The notes: generated by a model not told the origin, from the letters alone. A stretch of 64,000 bases of DNA from Syngnathus acus (GCF_901709675.1 NC_051105.1:4889104-4953103); one strand, 5' to 3'. Positions 35,001 to 48,969 are shown, counted from the first letter of the stretch. Program-made: numbers and translations.

Positions 35001-38000
35001 ATGAACAAAACTCTTCCCACGACTTTCTTTTGGCGACAGCGAGCGGGTGCTTGCTCTTGCTGAGTCATACGCCCACTCAGTGAATGTTTTCCAGACTTGT
35101 AGTGAACGTGTGGGTGGAGATTGCAACTCCTCCACTCCGCTGCACTGCACTTTACCCTTTTTTTAGTCTCCAAAGTTTTTAAGGAGTTCATTCAAACCTC
35201 TCAGGAATGGTAAACAATTTACGAACCATCGTTGTCGAATAAAAAGCATTTTATGTCTTGCTTTGGTATTATATGAAGACAAACCTTTGATTATGATCTA
35301 AAGCCATCTCAAAAATTCGAAACATATCTCATGAAGTTATAAACTTTAGTTGTACGTATCTAAATTCTTCAAACACTGGAGACAAACATTACCATGCTTG
35401 CCTGTAACTAATCTTTCTACAGTAAACTACGGGCAGCTTTTCAGAAATGTGCATCCTTACATTTCCAGACATTTAATAGTCATCTCAAACCTTAGGTGAC
35501 TCTGCAAAACGTTATGAGTCTGCATGTTCCACCACAAGACAAGGTTTCATCCGCACGGAATTTTTTGTTGAAACCTGGAAGCTGATGTCACACATCGGTG
35601 GCACATGCTGTTTTTCCACTTGGAAAAAAAAATGGTGTGTACAAACAAGTGCTTCTTTTTGTGCCTCTGTTCTCTGGTGAAGTAAGATGATCTCACCGTC
35701 TAGTTTGTCAAATGGTCTGACACTTTAAATTGGTGGCATTGAGAGATGGAGGAAAACACCATTTGTAGTAAATAAACAATATATATATTTTTTTAAATTG
35801 GTAAAATTAGATCATATCCAATAGCACACCAGATGATCTCTTACAGCACACTAATCAGAATCAGCTTTATTGTTAGGCAGTTATTAGTGTGACTCTGGGT
35901 CAGCCAAAGCAAGTAAATGCGGATTATTTGAGTTACCTTAAATGACTTAAATGATTATCTTAGTTCCAATTGATTCCAATTGCAATTCCAAGCCTTTAAA
36001 TACCTGTTGCCTCTACATGTACACAAGTTGACTCATCTGGTTCGCCTTTGACTTAATGACCTCTTGGTGAGAGAGAGTGAGTGAAGCTTTAGCGTCTCCA
36101 AATGCCAGCGACTTAAAGTCAATTCCAAAGTCACATCCCACCTCGCCAAGAAGTCAGGGAGTCAAAGCAGCTCTTTGTTGAGTTTGTCCCTGATTGACTT
36201 TGCTGCTGTCCGTCAAATATTTACTTCCCTTCCCGAAACGTCTGGGTTTCTTCTTCAGAGAACGACAAGCCGATGAAGGGACTCCGTCAAGAAGACTTAG
36301 TAAACCAGGATCTGATCACTGAGTTGAGGAAGGAGTTCAGCATGATTTACGATGACTTCCACATGGTCCTCACTGACACAGACATGAGAGTCCAGGTGAG
36401 CTGCTCATACCAACACACCATCACAACCCAAAGTTTTACTTTTGTGCCTTTACTGCTCCCAAGTTCACTCACCATACTGACTTCTTGAAGCACAACAGAA
36501 AACCTTTGGTTTCCTTTTAGTTCTGCTCAGTCATATTCAATGCATTGCATGCCCTCAAACCATTGCTTACACATTAAAACTAATCCAAAGAAGCTCAAAA
36601 TTTAACTTTGCCACCAATATATACACAAGAATAGTCACCAGCCAATGAAATCACAGAAACACAACCATTCATACTCACATTGCCACTTAGAGACAATTTT
36701 AGTCTTCAGTAATCCAACATGAAGTGTTTTGGTGTAGAAACAGTAGTGGGGGAAAAATTCGAGGATCGTTTAAAAAACGGTTCCAGCCCACACTGTGTCC
36801 AGAATACATGCAAGTGTTTGCAAATGTGCATATCACTATTTCACAGTGCTAACAGAGACTAGCACAAATCGGTTTCTTTGTGTGTCTTGACATATGAAGG
36901 GATTGACAATAAAGCTGACTTTGACTTTGACTTTGACAAATCAATAGGCACAGACAAAGAAAAACTGGTGCACAAGTCAAGTCCAGAAAAAATCACAAAC
37001 ACAAAAATGCAAATGCCGGGTTTTGGAAAGCCTTCATTCTACCAAACGTTTTCCCCAAAGTACCACTAATAGCCATGTTTTTCTCTGAGTGAATCAGATG
37101 GAGGAAGGTGGCTAACATACACACCCACACCAAAATCCTGAAAACGTTGCTTTGTAAAGTCATCACCTCGATCTGCATTTTAAACACCACCCGTGTTTTT
37201 ATGGACATAAGGTAGTGGGTGTGAGGATTCGCTTTCTCTGTCGGGTGGAGGGTTGGAACAACCACCGTAACAGTAAAACGTTATTAAATCATTCCAGCAA
37301 GTCGAAATTATCAACGAGACTCTTATAGGGGGAACTGTGGGAACTTTTTAGTTCCCATAGTGAAAAAAAAATGCTTAAAGACACTTCTGTCTGTTACAGC
37401 TTTTGTGTAGCAATACAAAATAATGTCACATGGCTAATGCTAGTACCTTTCGGACTCATCTATAATAACGTCATCCTAAAAAGTTAATTCCTCATTTAAA
37501 GTCCTGCCACCAATCTGTCCATCAAGTTCCAGTTCGTCTCACACCGTACTATCCCAGTCCTGCCAAAACACCGTCTTGACGAAAATACTGTTAATTCACA
37601 CACCACAACATTTGCTCAGCGGCGTCTTGTATACTGTATGTGCGCGCACTTGCCAGGAAACAAAAATGTCAACGGGTTGTTTTTGGACCTGTGCATCAAA
37701 GAGGCTAGTGTTCGCTCACGCTGCTGACAGCGGCGTCTGTGGACCTGCGAGGATGTGGGTGGGTCGTTGGGAATAGTTGCGAGTGCGGCGGATTCACCCT
37801 AGCCTGAGGAAAGAGCAGTGGATGTGGTTTGGAAGCATTCAATACAATGCTCAGCATTCCGGGTATTGCTTTCCAAAAGTGGGAATCAAGAATTACAGTT
37901 ATGTGAAAGGCCACACCACAATGATAGAGAAAATCCTCCAAAAAAACGAAAATCACTGGAAACTCTTTTGATTTCTGAATGAATTTGCCTACCAGCATGG

Positions 38001-41000
38001 GGGACCTCAGAATGAGGCTTGAGCTGGATTGGCTTCCATGCCATGGACCATCACTCTAAAAATAAAATGTTCTATCCTTGCAGAATTCAGCCAAAAGGCT
38101 ACACAATACACTCAAAATATAATCACAGGCTGTGAATGGGGTTTTGAGTGAACCACTACACCAGAGGGGACACCTTACTGGAGAGAATTTTAATCTGAAC
38201 AACAATTAAACACAACTATTAGTCAGTAGAAAGAAACTAAATTGAAATAATCATGCAATTCAATTAAAAGTGCTGAATTGCACTGTGAGCACAGTTCAGA
38301 GGTGCAAGGGTCGATCCCGATCTTCCCGAGTGGCGCTTGCATGTTCTCCCCGTGCCTGCTTGGGTTTTCTCTGGGTACTGTGGTTTCCTCCCATATTCCC
38401 AAAAGATGAGTAGTAGGTTAATTGATGACTTTAACACATTGCCAAAGATGGTGCCAGTTTATATGATATAAAAGCAGATAATTAGACTATCCACTACTCT
38501 AGCAGTGAGATTTTCAATCCCAGCCCTGTCAGGGTGAAAGGTGGACCAAATCCCCAACTGGTCGCCTCCAAAGTAGTGTTTGTGAATTCGGCGAGTGGCA
38601 ATCGATCCTTTTCCATGTCCATGAAAGGCAACTACCAGTATGGCAACCACTCTACTACCAGTAGCCCATTTCCACAATGCAATAAGTTTTTTACTCAGTG
38701 GCTGTCACGGATCAACTAGAGCATGATTGATCGAAGCCTTGCCTTCCTTTGACAGCAATCCTACGAGGTTCCCATTGCCATGAAGGCCGTGTTCAACTAC
38801 ATCGACACATTCTCCTCCCGCATCCGCGAGATGGAGCAGCAGAAGCGAGATGGCGTCGTTTGCAAGAAAGAGGACAAGCCCAGATCGTTGGAGAACTTCC
38901 TCTCAAGGTAAGAACTTAAAAGTGGATTTTTGATGATTCCCAGGAGCCCGTTTTCTCTTTTCAAGAGTCCGTTCTTGTGCTCTGCAATGAATTCAACCAA
39001 AATTGATAGTATTTAAAGACTGGGACAGGCTGTTTGTATCGTGCAGATTTAAAGTCAATTCAACTACAGCCATCCCTGCAACATTGAATTATTGCGGGTA
39101 TACATTTTCCCAAACGTTTTCTATTGCTATGGAGACTTGGACTGCTGTGTGGGTTTTGGCTAGCTAGTGTCAACAACAGTAATAGTTGTGGACAAGTGCC
39201 GGGTACAGCGTATGCAAAGAAGTCCCGCAGCCACTAAATTTGTTGTGATCGTAGGTTCCGCTGGAGGCGACGTCTCTTCATCATCTCCAGCCCTAACGAT
39301 GAGGAGTGGGCCTATCAGCAGCAGCTTTACGGCCTTGGGAGTCAGGCCTGCAACCTGGGTGAGTAGCTCCAGATGTAATCATGGGAAAGGGGGGAGGGGT
39401 TCTGTTTTGAATATCATTTTTAATGGGGCACTTCTTGTACTTTGGCTTGACAAATCTTTTGAAACTGCTCAAAGATTGCCATTAACAATTTATGGCCACT
39501 AAGTGCAGAAAGAATAGCCGCAATGGAACAAAGGCCACGTTTTCACCAAATGTTACAACTCAGTTCACTGCACCACAGAGTTGAACTCAAAAATCCAATA
39601 CTTTCAATTCACACACCAAGGCCATAAAGGATAGCTCTACTGTAGCCCGACTGTTCTTGTGAAAACCCAAGTATTTATTCTCTAAATTAGAGCCACACCC
39701 CAACCTCGAACGGTATCACTCTTCTGGGATTGAAAAGGCCAGCTGCTAGCTGTTGGCAGTTTAATATTCCATCCACTTAGTATGTATAACAGTGGTTGAG
39801 GAGTGCTCATAATGTTCATCAGCCCACACACCAAAGAAAGAGCATAAGCACCTCAAATCTTTGAATGTGCATAACTTTATTCCCAGGAGTCTATTTGTTT
39901 CGTAGTATTTCTCTTGGCTGCACTGATGTGAGTACATTTATGCAGAAGGTAGAGTTTTTTTTAGGTGAGTCAGATTCCAGTCTCTATGTCATGTAAAGCT
40001 GCCCAGGATATTCAGAATCAGTGGTGCTCAATGACGGTAAATTCAACCAATCAGATTTCCGTAATATCAGCATTTTCCCATCCTTTGGTTTGTCAGGACA
40101 AGCTCAATTTGACAAGCAAAACATTTATAAAGCATGGCAGTTAATGTTGGATTGATTTGGTCGCTCGTGGTGGAGTCTTATCAGCATGTTGAGATGTTCT
40201 GTAAGGACTTCATGTTGTTCTTGGCTGGGGCTCAAGACTGCTCCCCTTCCTTGTTCCAAACAAATACCAATCTTGCTGATGAGGCGAAAAGCTTCTCTTA
40301 ATTTTCAGTTCTTCACCTCATTTCTAAAACAGTGTTTAATGCGAATTCTTGTTTTGGATGAAGAAACGCTCCTCGGCTACATTCCGCACAATCCTTGACC
40401 ACTAGCACGACCTTCTCCTCTTACCTAGCAACCGCAGCTAAGCTTAGTAAGGTTCCTATAACAAACAGGGGCGATGAGGTTTTTGTGGATACCGTAAAGT
40501 AGAAAGTTTTAAAATGTGTGCTGCATATTTATTGTTTTTTTTTCTTTTTGAAGGTTTACGGCACATTTCCATTCTAAAGCTGGTTGGGACTGAGCTGTCG
40601 GACATGGGTGGAGTTTTGGAACTTTATCCTTTTAATGGTAAGGACTTTGAAAATGAGAAATACTGAAAGTTAGCAGATTGTGTTTTTGGGTGAGCTCAAT
40701 GTGACTATCGCTAAATATGTTCACCTGTTCAATATGGACGTTAGGGGGAAATTCCACTTTGCAGGTTTTATTTTCAATACAGTAGCTAACATTTGCTGCC
40801 GCTGCACTCAGTAATGCACTGGTGAATCAATTCTTAGTTTAAAACATTGCGGGGATGCTTCCCAGCAAGGTGGCTGACTTTCAAAACAGCTATTCTTCAT
40901 CAAGCCGTTACTGCATCGCATTCCCCAGTTTTTTTGTTATCCCCTCTGCTCCACCGGTTCTGCAAACAGAAACCCCTCCGATGTTACTTGAACTGCTGCG

Positions 41001-41571
41001 ATTCACCTCATCAAACTTCCATAACACGCCATTACTCATCCCAGAATTGGAAGTATTAAGGAGCCATTTTATGGGGTGCTAAAAAACATTTAGCATTTCA
41101 ATTAACATTTACAAATACCTATTGCCTATTTTGTCGCAGGACTACTATAATTTACACCCTATAATAATAGCGTATGCTTCTGTATTTTGTGAGTGTGGAT
41201 AATTTGAAATTTACTCTACGCTATTGGAAAACATCTAATCTACTGTTGCACCTCTTCCAGGGAGCGCTACAGTAGAGCGCGAAGGCCTGTCGGCCACCTT
41301 GGTCAAGGACATGAGGAATTACTTCCAGATCAGCCCGGAATACTTTTCTATGCTGCTGGTGGGTAAGGACGGCAACGTCAAGTCCTGGTACCCCTCGCCT
41401 ATGTGGTCCATGGCGATCATCTACGACCTGGTGGACTCCATGCAGCTGCGCCGGCAGGAAATGGCCATCCAGCAATCGCTGGGAATGCGTTGCCCCGAGG
41501 ATGAGTACGGCGGATATGGCTACCACCAGCACGGCTATCAGGACGGTTATCATCAGGGCTACGGTTACTAG
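32022..41571 (+). CDS. ccdc80: Coiled-coil domain-containing protein 80 (10 coding exons, 852 aa)
   Basis: Coding exons: 32022-32682, 32929-33126, 33195-33613, 34002-34337, 34807-34963, 36259-36395, 38756-38907, 39255-39358, 40554-40637, 41261-41571. They sum to 2559 nt and end in TAG; all introns are GT-AG and in frame. Residues 1-21 form a signal peptide (MWRLLTLTLALMCLLIWASE). Three repeats of the CCDC80-type DUF4174 domain lie at about 131-275 (starting LLASFAGKNRVLVISAPHD), 524-660 (LASFLDYFENRRRLL) and 679-825 (FRWRRRLFIISSPNDEEW). Linker 1 is poly-Thr (about 304-362), linker 2 is Lys/Gly-rich (about 459-510), and the C-terminus is Tyr/Gly/His-rich (DEYGGYGYHQHGYQ). The family is a secreted matrix protein known from mammals (URB/DRO1) and involved in adhesion and adipocyte differentiation. 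Human CCDC80 is about 950 aa, so this is somewhat shorter. The start codon has A at -3. A fish paralogue name (ccdc80-like) cannot be excluded. Confidence 0.95.
33241..33420 (+). repeat. Coding ACN repeat: poly-threonine linker of CCDC80
   Basis: Within coding exon 3 the sequence is a long in-frame run of ACA/ACT/ACC/ACG codons, interrupted by Arg-Pro, Lys-Ala and Arg-Arg codons. It gives about 44 Thr among some 60 residues between the first and second DUF4174 domains. All four Thr codons are used, so much of the tract is shuffled and not a pure microsatellite. Dense Thr in a secreted protein suggests mucin-type O-glycosylation (inference). Confidence 0.9.
35852..35880 (-). repeat. LINE-like 3' tail in ccdc80 intron 5
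   Basis: AATCAGAATCAGCTTTATTG is the reverse complement of the LINE-type tail CAATAAAGCTGATTCTG seen near 2605. Only the tail is recognisable. Confidence 0.4.
36896..36938 (+). repeat. LINE/SINE tail with (TTTGAC)n in ccdc80 intron 6
   Basis: AAGGGATTGACAATAAAGC followed by (TGACTT)n matches a retroposon 3' end with a short hexamer tail. Confidence 0.55.
38283..38425 (+). repeat. SINE-like fragment in ccdc80 intron 6
   Basis: The blocks AAGGGTCGATCCCGATCTTCC, TTGCATGTTCTCCCCGTGCC, TGGGTTTTCTCTGGGTACTG and GGTTTCCTCCCATATTCC occur in the order of the common teleost SINE-like repeat (forward orientation). Only the 5' half is present. Confidence 0.7.
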
Positions 41572-41985
41572 CGGGTTTCTTGATGACTGGGTGGATGCTA
41601 GCCACGCACAAGCTTCTGTTTGACGTTAGCAGCCCTCTAATTTTCGCCTCCCCAACTGAGCAGATGAGCTCATAGGGTAATTTTATAGACCTAAGTGGAG
41701 GCTGTGAACCTCGCCACATTCTCCATATATAGCCCCCAGCATGGCTCAATTTGCAGGACGCTCTATCTAATCGCAGCCAATAAAAGCATAGAAGAGCCCA
41801 ACGGGAACTGTATTGTAGACTTATTTACGTATGAAATCCTGTCACACATGGATTTATTGAACTTTTGTTGCATTTGTGGTTGTTGCAGTTTTTCCGGCTG
41901 CAGCAGGATTGCTTTTTGGGGGGTGCGTTTTATTATTTAAACTCTATTGTGCCTTACAATAAATTCTTTTTTCCTGGATTTTACT
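41572..41985 (+). terminator. ccdc80 3' untranslated region with poly(A) signals
   Basis: AATAAA occurs at 41779-41784 and again at 41958-41963 (TTACAATAAATTCTTT). The second is followed by a T-rich and TG-containing stretch (TTACTGCTTGTTTTCATTTTTT) typical of a cleavage site, giving a 3' UTR of about 400 nt. Confidence 0.6.
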
Positions 41986-43533
41986 GCTTGTTTTCATTTT
42001 TTCCTTGATATGCAAGTGAAATATAACTAACATTAAATATTACAGCGTGGCCATTTATGTGAATATATATTTATAATGTACAAAATAATACATTCAATAA
42101 AGATTATTTAAATAAAAATAGCTATTACAGTTTGATAAATTAACATGACCAAAAAGAAATGGTCGAATTGAGTACTCTAAATTGCCACAAATGTGTGAAT
42201 GGGAATCTAGGTGTACCCTATTTTTGTCCTCACACCTTATGAGGAAAAATAGTATAAAAAATGGCTGAATGGATTACAAATAACAGTTTCTTTAAAATTC
42301 AACAAAGTAAAAGAATCTTTTTACACCAGACTAGAAATAAAACTACAGTAAACCGAATAAAAAAAATGTAATCATAATAATACGCAATTTAACACATGAT
42401 CAAGAATTACCAGCAAAACTAACATGGTATGTTAGTTCATGATTATGAACATATATCATAATATCTATACAACAGTAAATAGTACATTAAAATAATAACA
42501 GGCATCATGGTGAGTAGTGGTTAGGCTGGCTACATTGTAGGCATAATGGATGGATGAATAGAAGAAATAAAGAACATTACAATATTTTAATATAATTAAT
42601 AAAAAAAATAAAAAAATAAAATGGGGAATTAATTGTCAACAAACCGTTAACTGTAAATTATTCAAATTGGCACCACCACAAAAAATAAACAATGAATATA
42701 CATTTGAATACTATATACACTACAATTTATTAATTTAATCACTATAAACTATTCACAGTACCATGTATTAAATTTCCCTTTGAACAATGAAAAATAAAAT
42801 AAAAAATAGGTACAGGTAGTACTGAAAAGAGAAACGCATTAAAATCTGGTTCTTATTCTGGATATTGATTGTGCAGTTGCTGTAGCCAGTGAGCATATAG
42901 TTTGCATTTCAATTACAGTAGTAGGCTTGACATTGTGCCGGAAAGTTGTGCTTGAGCAACACGATTTCAAAATGAGTTTCCACATGCATTTGAATGAAGT
43001 TTGGGGAAACAAATCCCAACAGATTATTTGATCGGGTTTTTCATGGATTTGTGTTCCTCTTTATCCCGCCACATTCCAAAACCAATGAATGATTTTTAGT
43101 TAATTGCAGAGCACAAATGGCACTTTATAAATACTCAAAATGTGACCCACACAAAAAAGTACCATACAGACATTGTGCTTTTAAAGAGTCCAATTTATGA
43201 GCCAAACAATCTTCAAGCGCCACATATATTGTGCATCCTCACATCCTGATAAATTGTCTTGCTAATGAAAGTTATCCAAATCTTCCTCCAGCAGCAAAAA
43301 ATACCCACGTGATTTCCAAAGGGAAAAAAAGAACACAGTGGCAGTACACAAAAAGAAAGCGCGTGTTGAGGTTTGACCACAGGAAAAACAAACGCCTCAG
43401 TCTCTCGTGTGTTCCAGACACAGCGTCAATGTCGTCACTCCAGGGTCCAAAAAACCCAAAACCTTTTGCAGACAGCATGTGTGTGGACAATGTGCGTCCT
43501 TCGTGAACACTGCAAACAGTGTTTTTCTGTGCC
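41986..43533. other. AT-rich convergent intergenic region / slc35a5 3' UTR
   Basis: ccdc80 and slc35a5 converge here. The right part (about 42726-43533) is probably the slc35a5 3' UTR: TTTATT at 42726-42731 is AATAAA on the minus strand. The left part is very AT-rich with many poly-A/T runs and no recognisable element. Confidence 0.5.
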
Positions 43534-46500
43534 TTACAAAGACGACTCTTCAGAGTCGCTCTCTGTGTTGGCCTTGGTCAGAAGCTCCAGCTCCTCACCA
43601 TCCTGAAACACAACAGTGAAGGTGAGTCACAACGAAATAACTCCCTAAAAGGGTAGATCAAAAATTGCACTTCGGCAGGGCAAAATAATAATTGAAACTG
43701 ACTAACACGTTAAGAAAACATCATATATATTAAAAATAACTCAACTATTAAAATTTGTGTCAATGACAAAAAGATCCACTACATTTAGGTAGAAATACAT
43801 ATTTCATAATAAAATGCATAACCAGAAAAAAGTGTGTGTTGTTCCTCCATTAAAAGCAAAAGAAGGCTGTGGAGACAAAATGGCCAATCCCTGCACTTAA
43901 CCTTCCTGCAGGGAACTTGGCATGTGCATGCGTGTGTGCCCTTACCCCTCTGGACCTCTTTAACACCTCCCCGTTGATGACCCGCAGCTTTTCCTGCTGC
44001 AGGCTGTACTCCAGGTCCCGTGGTCGGCTGGCGTTGTAGATAAAGATGGCCAGCAGCACCACGGGAGCCTGCAGGAAAAAGTCCAGAGAGGGCCGGAAGT
44101 CGAAGAGGAAGAACGAGAGGGCGGTCACCAGGACGGTGGTGAGCTGGCTCGTCAGCACGTGGAACATGTTGTCCCGGAATTTCAAAATGAAGGCCACGGA
44201 GAGGCCCAGGGTCGCTGGTGGACAGGAAGTGTCAAGTTGAAGATTTTAGTTTGAAGGCCATGAGCTGTCCTCTGTCCCATTGAGCCTTGTTACATTATGT
44301 TAGGGTTTTTTTTCATCTGGTACTAACTTAATGTATCAGACGAGGATTTCAGGTTTATCAAACGACGGCAGTGCTTTGGAAATACAAGCTTTTTTTTTCT
44401 AGCCGTCGTTTGGACCAATTTTTGCTGAGACTTTCGAGCAAGAAATTCGCAAAGATCGCAAATGGGCAGATACGCAACATTTCTTCAAAAATGAGGCTTC
44501 CGGCTGTTTTTGAAAGCCATCCGAGTTGAAATTTGTTGTCAAACTAAGCATAAATCAAAGGGAATTAGTGTGTAATTAAAACAACCACATTGCTTTTCGG
44601 AAAGTTCGTTCAACCGATGCCAAACGCCATAGACAGGCTAACGGTGCCCAGTTAACCGCCCATAATGAACAATTTCAAACCAATATCAACAGTTTTCATT
44701 GTCAATTTTCAATGAGGAAACAGACATGGTTTTTTTTTTACTCCCCCAGTATCTTGCCACAACTTCTGTTTTCGACGCCTGCTTTCCACAATTACAATAA
44801 CACCATCTGACAATGTGGGTAGGCTACGGGAGTGTTGCATTCACGGTATTTCTGAAATTTCGAAACTTTGTGACCCGAGATACCCTCAGCATCTGTTGAA
44901 TGCGGTTCCGTTCAGGCAAGCTAGACCAAAAGCTGGGCCTCTTGGGGTTTATTCTGGGCTGCATGTGACCCCTGGGCCGCTAATTGAATAGCTCTGCTCT
45001 AAGCGATAAATAATTGAAAACAAACAGTGCATCAGCACATGTAGAGAAAATATAATACAGACATGTTATTTATCCTCAGCAAAACCAAACCACTGAGCTA
45101 ATTGATTACTGTACAAGTTGCGAATACCAGAAGCAGCCACAATAAATTAATGATGATGCACGTTACTGTTTGAAAAAAAACCCCCCCACTATTTCCCTTA
45201 TTAGAAACACATTACAAAAATGTATGTGGGGGTTTAATATTCCATATTTCTTTTCATCAGTCATCTGAGCTTTAATGAGACACTTGAGCTGATACGGAGG
45301 CTGTTGTGAGTTTGGAGTGACTGCACCACAGGTTATTATCACCCCGGAGAAACAAGTTGTGGCGTTAAATCTCACTAACATATATATTAAATAACTGAGA
45401 ATATTAACTTATCACCTTGGGAATAAATGATGAAATGTTAGCACGTAACGTTCTTATGTAGCACAAGAGCTACCAGTATCCCTGGTTAGTTTAATTAGGT
45501 AGTCTATATCACTTTTCTATCTATAAAGATCCTAACAATATGTCGTTCTTTAAAACTGTGAAAGTTGTTTGTTTGTATGTTTGTTTTAGTGGCTCAAGTA
45601 TCAAAATTTTACACAATAATAAATTACTCAATCATCAGATCTCTTAAGATTGTGTGGGTGTGGCTAATATTATGGCTTGTATGTCATATATGGTAATGCA
45701 TGTTACTAACCAGTGATGACCACCAGGGCGAGAGAGTACATGTTGTGTCCATAAAAGAGGCCACAGTGGACAGTGAGGCCCCGAGACTCTTGTCCAGTAA
45801 CCAGGGTCAGACCGTTAAACAGCACGCCGAAGGCATACCTGCCACAATATAAAGCACAAACAATCAAGACAAAATCAAATTTCTTTTTGTCCCGTTGTCC
45901 AGACGACAGGCTCACAGTTTACTGTTCTGAATGAAGATGCTCTCAGTGAGCTGGTCTCCTTCCTTCAGGATCTTCTCATTGTAAATGTTGGCCATGGCCG
46001 AGATGAAGCACTGCAGCAGGAGCAGGATGTGGCCCACGCCCAGCGAGCGAAGCTTTCCCACCAAGCTGTCCCGCCAGGCCTGCCCGGGGAGCATCGACAC
46101 CCACGATGCATTGGCGCTGGGGGATCATACACAGAGTAAAGGACTTTTATTTTGAATCTTAACGAGATCAGTGATTCTCTGGGTAGCAGCATTAGAGGCC
46201 CAGGGGAGTGGAACTTGCACTATTTCTATGATGCGACTACGCCACCTGCTGTTCTTCATCTGTTCCATCAGCTGCGTGTACAGCAAGCAGGAGTTGGAAG
46301 GCGTGGACAGGGGCCGCAAGCGGATCCCTGCCACAGACCCGCCTGACTTCTGGCTTCCGCCCGACCCCGTCGTCAGAGAGACGATGCACAGGAAGAGTAT
46401 GACCAATGCCGCCCACTGCACCCACGACAGGCGTCTCCTGGTGGCAGAGAGAAATATTGGAGAATATTCCAGAGGTTATATTAAAATAAATCCTTTATAA

Positions 46501-47538
46501 TACGTCATTAATTTTATACTTTGTTCTTGAATTGCTGTTGCAGTTTTTTTTTTTAACAAAAAATAACTAACCAAATGACTGATCAAAAATCTTTACAGCA
46601 CAGTATATCAGTTTATTTCTGTTACTTTTAGCTGGCCTAAAATATAATTAGTGTCCCGTTTAGCACTTCATCACTTCATGTGTTGTGTAAATGAAACTCA
46701 GGCCACTGAATAAATGTTGAATGTTTTACCTTTTGAGATTAAAAATCAGACATGGCCATGCTAAGATGACAATATGAGATTGTAAAAAAAGGAGGGCCTT
46801 ATGTTACGGGAAGAGTAACTTACTTGAGGACAAGTCTGAAGAGAACAGCCGTGGTGAGAATAACAAAGTTGGAAAACAAGACTGCCATGGCCTGAGGACG
46901 ACAACATCAATCAGGATATAATCGAGAAAAGCGACGTACGGTGAAGCTTTTCAAATGGCCACTTTTTGGGATTGCATGTTTGTGTTGTCGCGAGTGGCAA
47001 CCGATCCACACAAGGGAGGAACTTACAGGCTGCAGGTAGGTCATCACGTAGAAAATGATGAGGTTGTCGAGAAAGTAGAGGAACGCGGGGACAGCCCATT
47101 TCAAATAGCTGATGAGTGAAGAGGCAGAAGAGCAGCGCAGATCTCTACAGGAGCGCCCCTCTGAGACCAGATTGAAAATGTTTATTAGCTTTAAGGGGGG
47201 GAAAATAATCTCAAGTACAAACGCAAATACTTTACCTCGAATGAACACCCTGATGGACATCATGAGGCAGAAGAGCAGCTTGAGCGCCTCGGCCAGCATG
47301 TTGACAGACGCTGGGAGGAAGTCATATGTGTTGTCTGCCCATAGACCACAAACAATAATTAAGAAAGCCTTCGCGATGATTCAAGAACATGTAATTGAAT
47401 GTTCTCATCACCTGCATTAGCAGCAAATTTAAGCAGCAGGATGCGACTTGTGCCGAGTGTGATAAAACTTAAGCCCAGGGCCAGGGTGTAGGCCGATGAG
47501 CGCGTGCACAGGCGTGGGCAGGAACGGCAACACGCCAT
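43534..47538 (-). CDS. slc35a5: Probable UDP-sugar transporter SLC35A5 (9 coding exons, 428 aa)
   Basis: Coding exons, 5' to 3' on the minus strand: 47538-47412, 47334-47236, 47160-47027, 46891-46824, 46437-46246, 46116-45916, 45838-45711, 44214-43946, 43602-43534. They total 1287 nt, close on TAA, and all junctions are GT-AG and in frame. Human SLC35A5 is 424 aa. Many hydrophobic segments fit the 10-TM nucleotide-sugar transporter fold of Golgi-type membranes. Recognisable blocks are [59 protein letters not shown] and [10 protein letters not shown]. The C-terminal cytosolic tail is acidic and Ser-rich ([18 protein letters not shown]). The start was chosen at the ATG in GACCGGCATGG; 16 bases upstream is an acceptor (CCCGCAG/GTTTAC), so an untranslated exon precedes it. 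The substrate is not established for the family member. Confidence 0.95.
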
Positions 47539-48314
47539 GCCGGTCGGTGTAAACCTGCGGGACAATAAAATTATACACGCAAAATCACATTTTATTTTAA
47601 CATTAGTGATGTGGTAGTGTGTTTAGAGTGTTTAATAGTTGTTCACTGATACAGCATGAAACTTGAAGAGTAAAAATGAACAATATATACATACATATAT
47701 TCAAAATGAATCACATTGTTTTTAAATTGTAGTTCAACTTTTTTTTAAACCGGCAGCAGAGTCTTTCTTGTATGCCTTGACAGTCTTGAGATTTCATCAA
47801 ACTCTGCAGACTCATGACACCTTGTGTCAGATGGAGCAAAGCAACCCCACATTATCAGGCCTGGACTTTGTCAGTTTTTCTTTTCTTTGCATGCTCCATT
47901 TTTGTATTTCTGAACATAGAGCTGGAGTGCCTTATTTAAAAAGCTGCCGATCTATCCCATCTACCAGAAGCCGGACAAAAGATTGATAGCACATTTTAAA
48001 CGGTGGTATAGCAAAAACATTGATGGCTGTGAAAGAAAAAATAAATAAATGATTGTTTTCATCTTCTGATTAAAAAGTTACCAAACTCATTACTATTAAT
48101 TCGATGTAAGGTAAGTAGCCTGCAAAATATAGAAACCTCGTTGTTGTTAAAAAGTGTAGAAATATGGCAATTCTGCAGGAGAAACATAAATATACTTTCG
48201 CTAAGGCTGCTTGGCGTTCAAGCGCCGGAATGAAATGCTTTCAATGTATAGATTGCCAAGAAGATGGAATGAGATTACTATGTGAACAACAAAAATATTT
48301 TAAGCTAAACGAAC

Positions 48315-48430
48315 CTGTTTCGCTGTAATTTAGGACAGTGTAGGCACCATAGCTCGAGTAGTCAGATGGGCTCGGAGAGCTTGCGACAGACACTTTATGA
48401 CGTTACGCTACGGCAAGTCCATATAGACAA
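48315..48430 (-). promoter_or_regulatory. Possible slc35a5 5' UTR exon and promoter
   Basis: On the minus strand a donor-like CGAAACAG/GTTCGT ends at 48315. Just upstream is a comparatively GC-rich segment with CGTAGCGTAACGTCATAAAG, which contains a CRE-like ACGTCA. This is the best candidate for the untranslated first exon implied by the acceptor at 47554/47555, but it is not proven. Confidence 0.3.
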
Positions 48431-48880
48431 ACTACACGACAACCCATTAAATTAAAAGTCACACACTCCAGTTTCCTTATTACTCGTCATACACATGGTA
48501 ATGCACAAAAACAAATATATAATTGTGACTTCAATATTGAACTGTAATGTTGTAATTGTGCCTCAATAAATAAGTCAGAATGTGTTCTTGTTTTCTTGGC
48601 GTTTCTTCATGCAGATCAGAAACTAACTGTACTGTATTAATCAGATCATCATTATTTAAATCCAAAAGATGTACTCAGGTTAGATCTCTTATCAATAGAA
48701 ACATTTGTATTTTGGGAAGACCACAACTGTTTGCAATTAAACAAAATTGCACTTGGATGAATTTTTGGAATATGTTGGAGTTGGTGAGAATCGGTATGTT
48801 GGAGTTGGTGAGAATCGGTCGACGAATGTAGAAGTTGTAGAATTCCCAAAAATTGTGAGGAATAAAATATGAGAATAATA

Positions 48881-48969
48881 ATCCATCCGTCCATCCATCC
48901 ATCCATCCATCCATCCATCCATCCATCCATCCATCCATCCATCCATCCATCCATCCATCCATCCATCCA
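48881..48969. repeat. (ATCC)n tandem repeat
   Basis: About 20 ATCC/CATC units run directly into the end of the SINE-like fragment at 48969. The long Met-Asp-Gly-Trp reading frames on the minus strand are artefacts of this array. Confidence 0.95.

Noticed and set aside
47155-47165. An alternative acceptor two bases downstream (CAG/AG/GGG) at slc35a5 coding exon 3
   Set aside because: Using the second AG shifts the reading frame; only the acceptor giving 47160 as the first exon base keeps it open.
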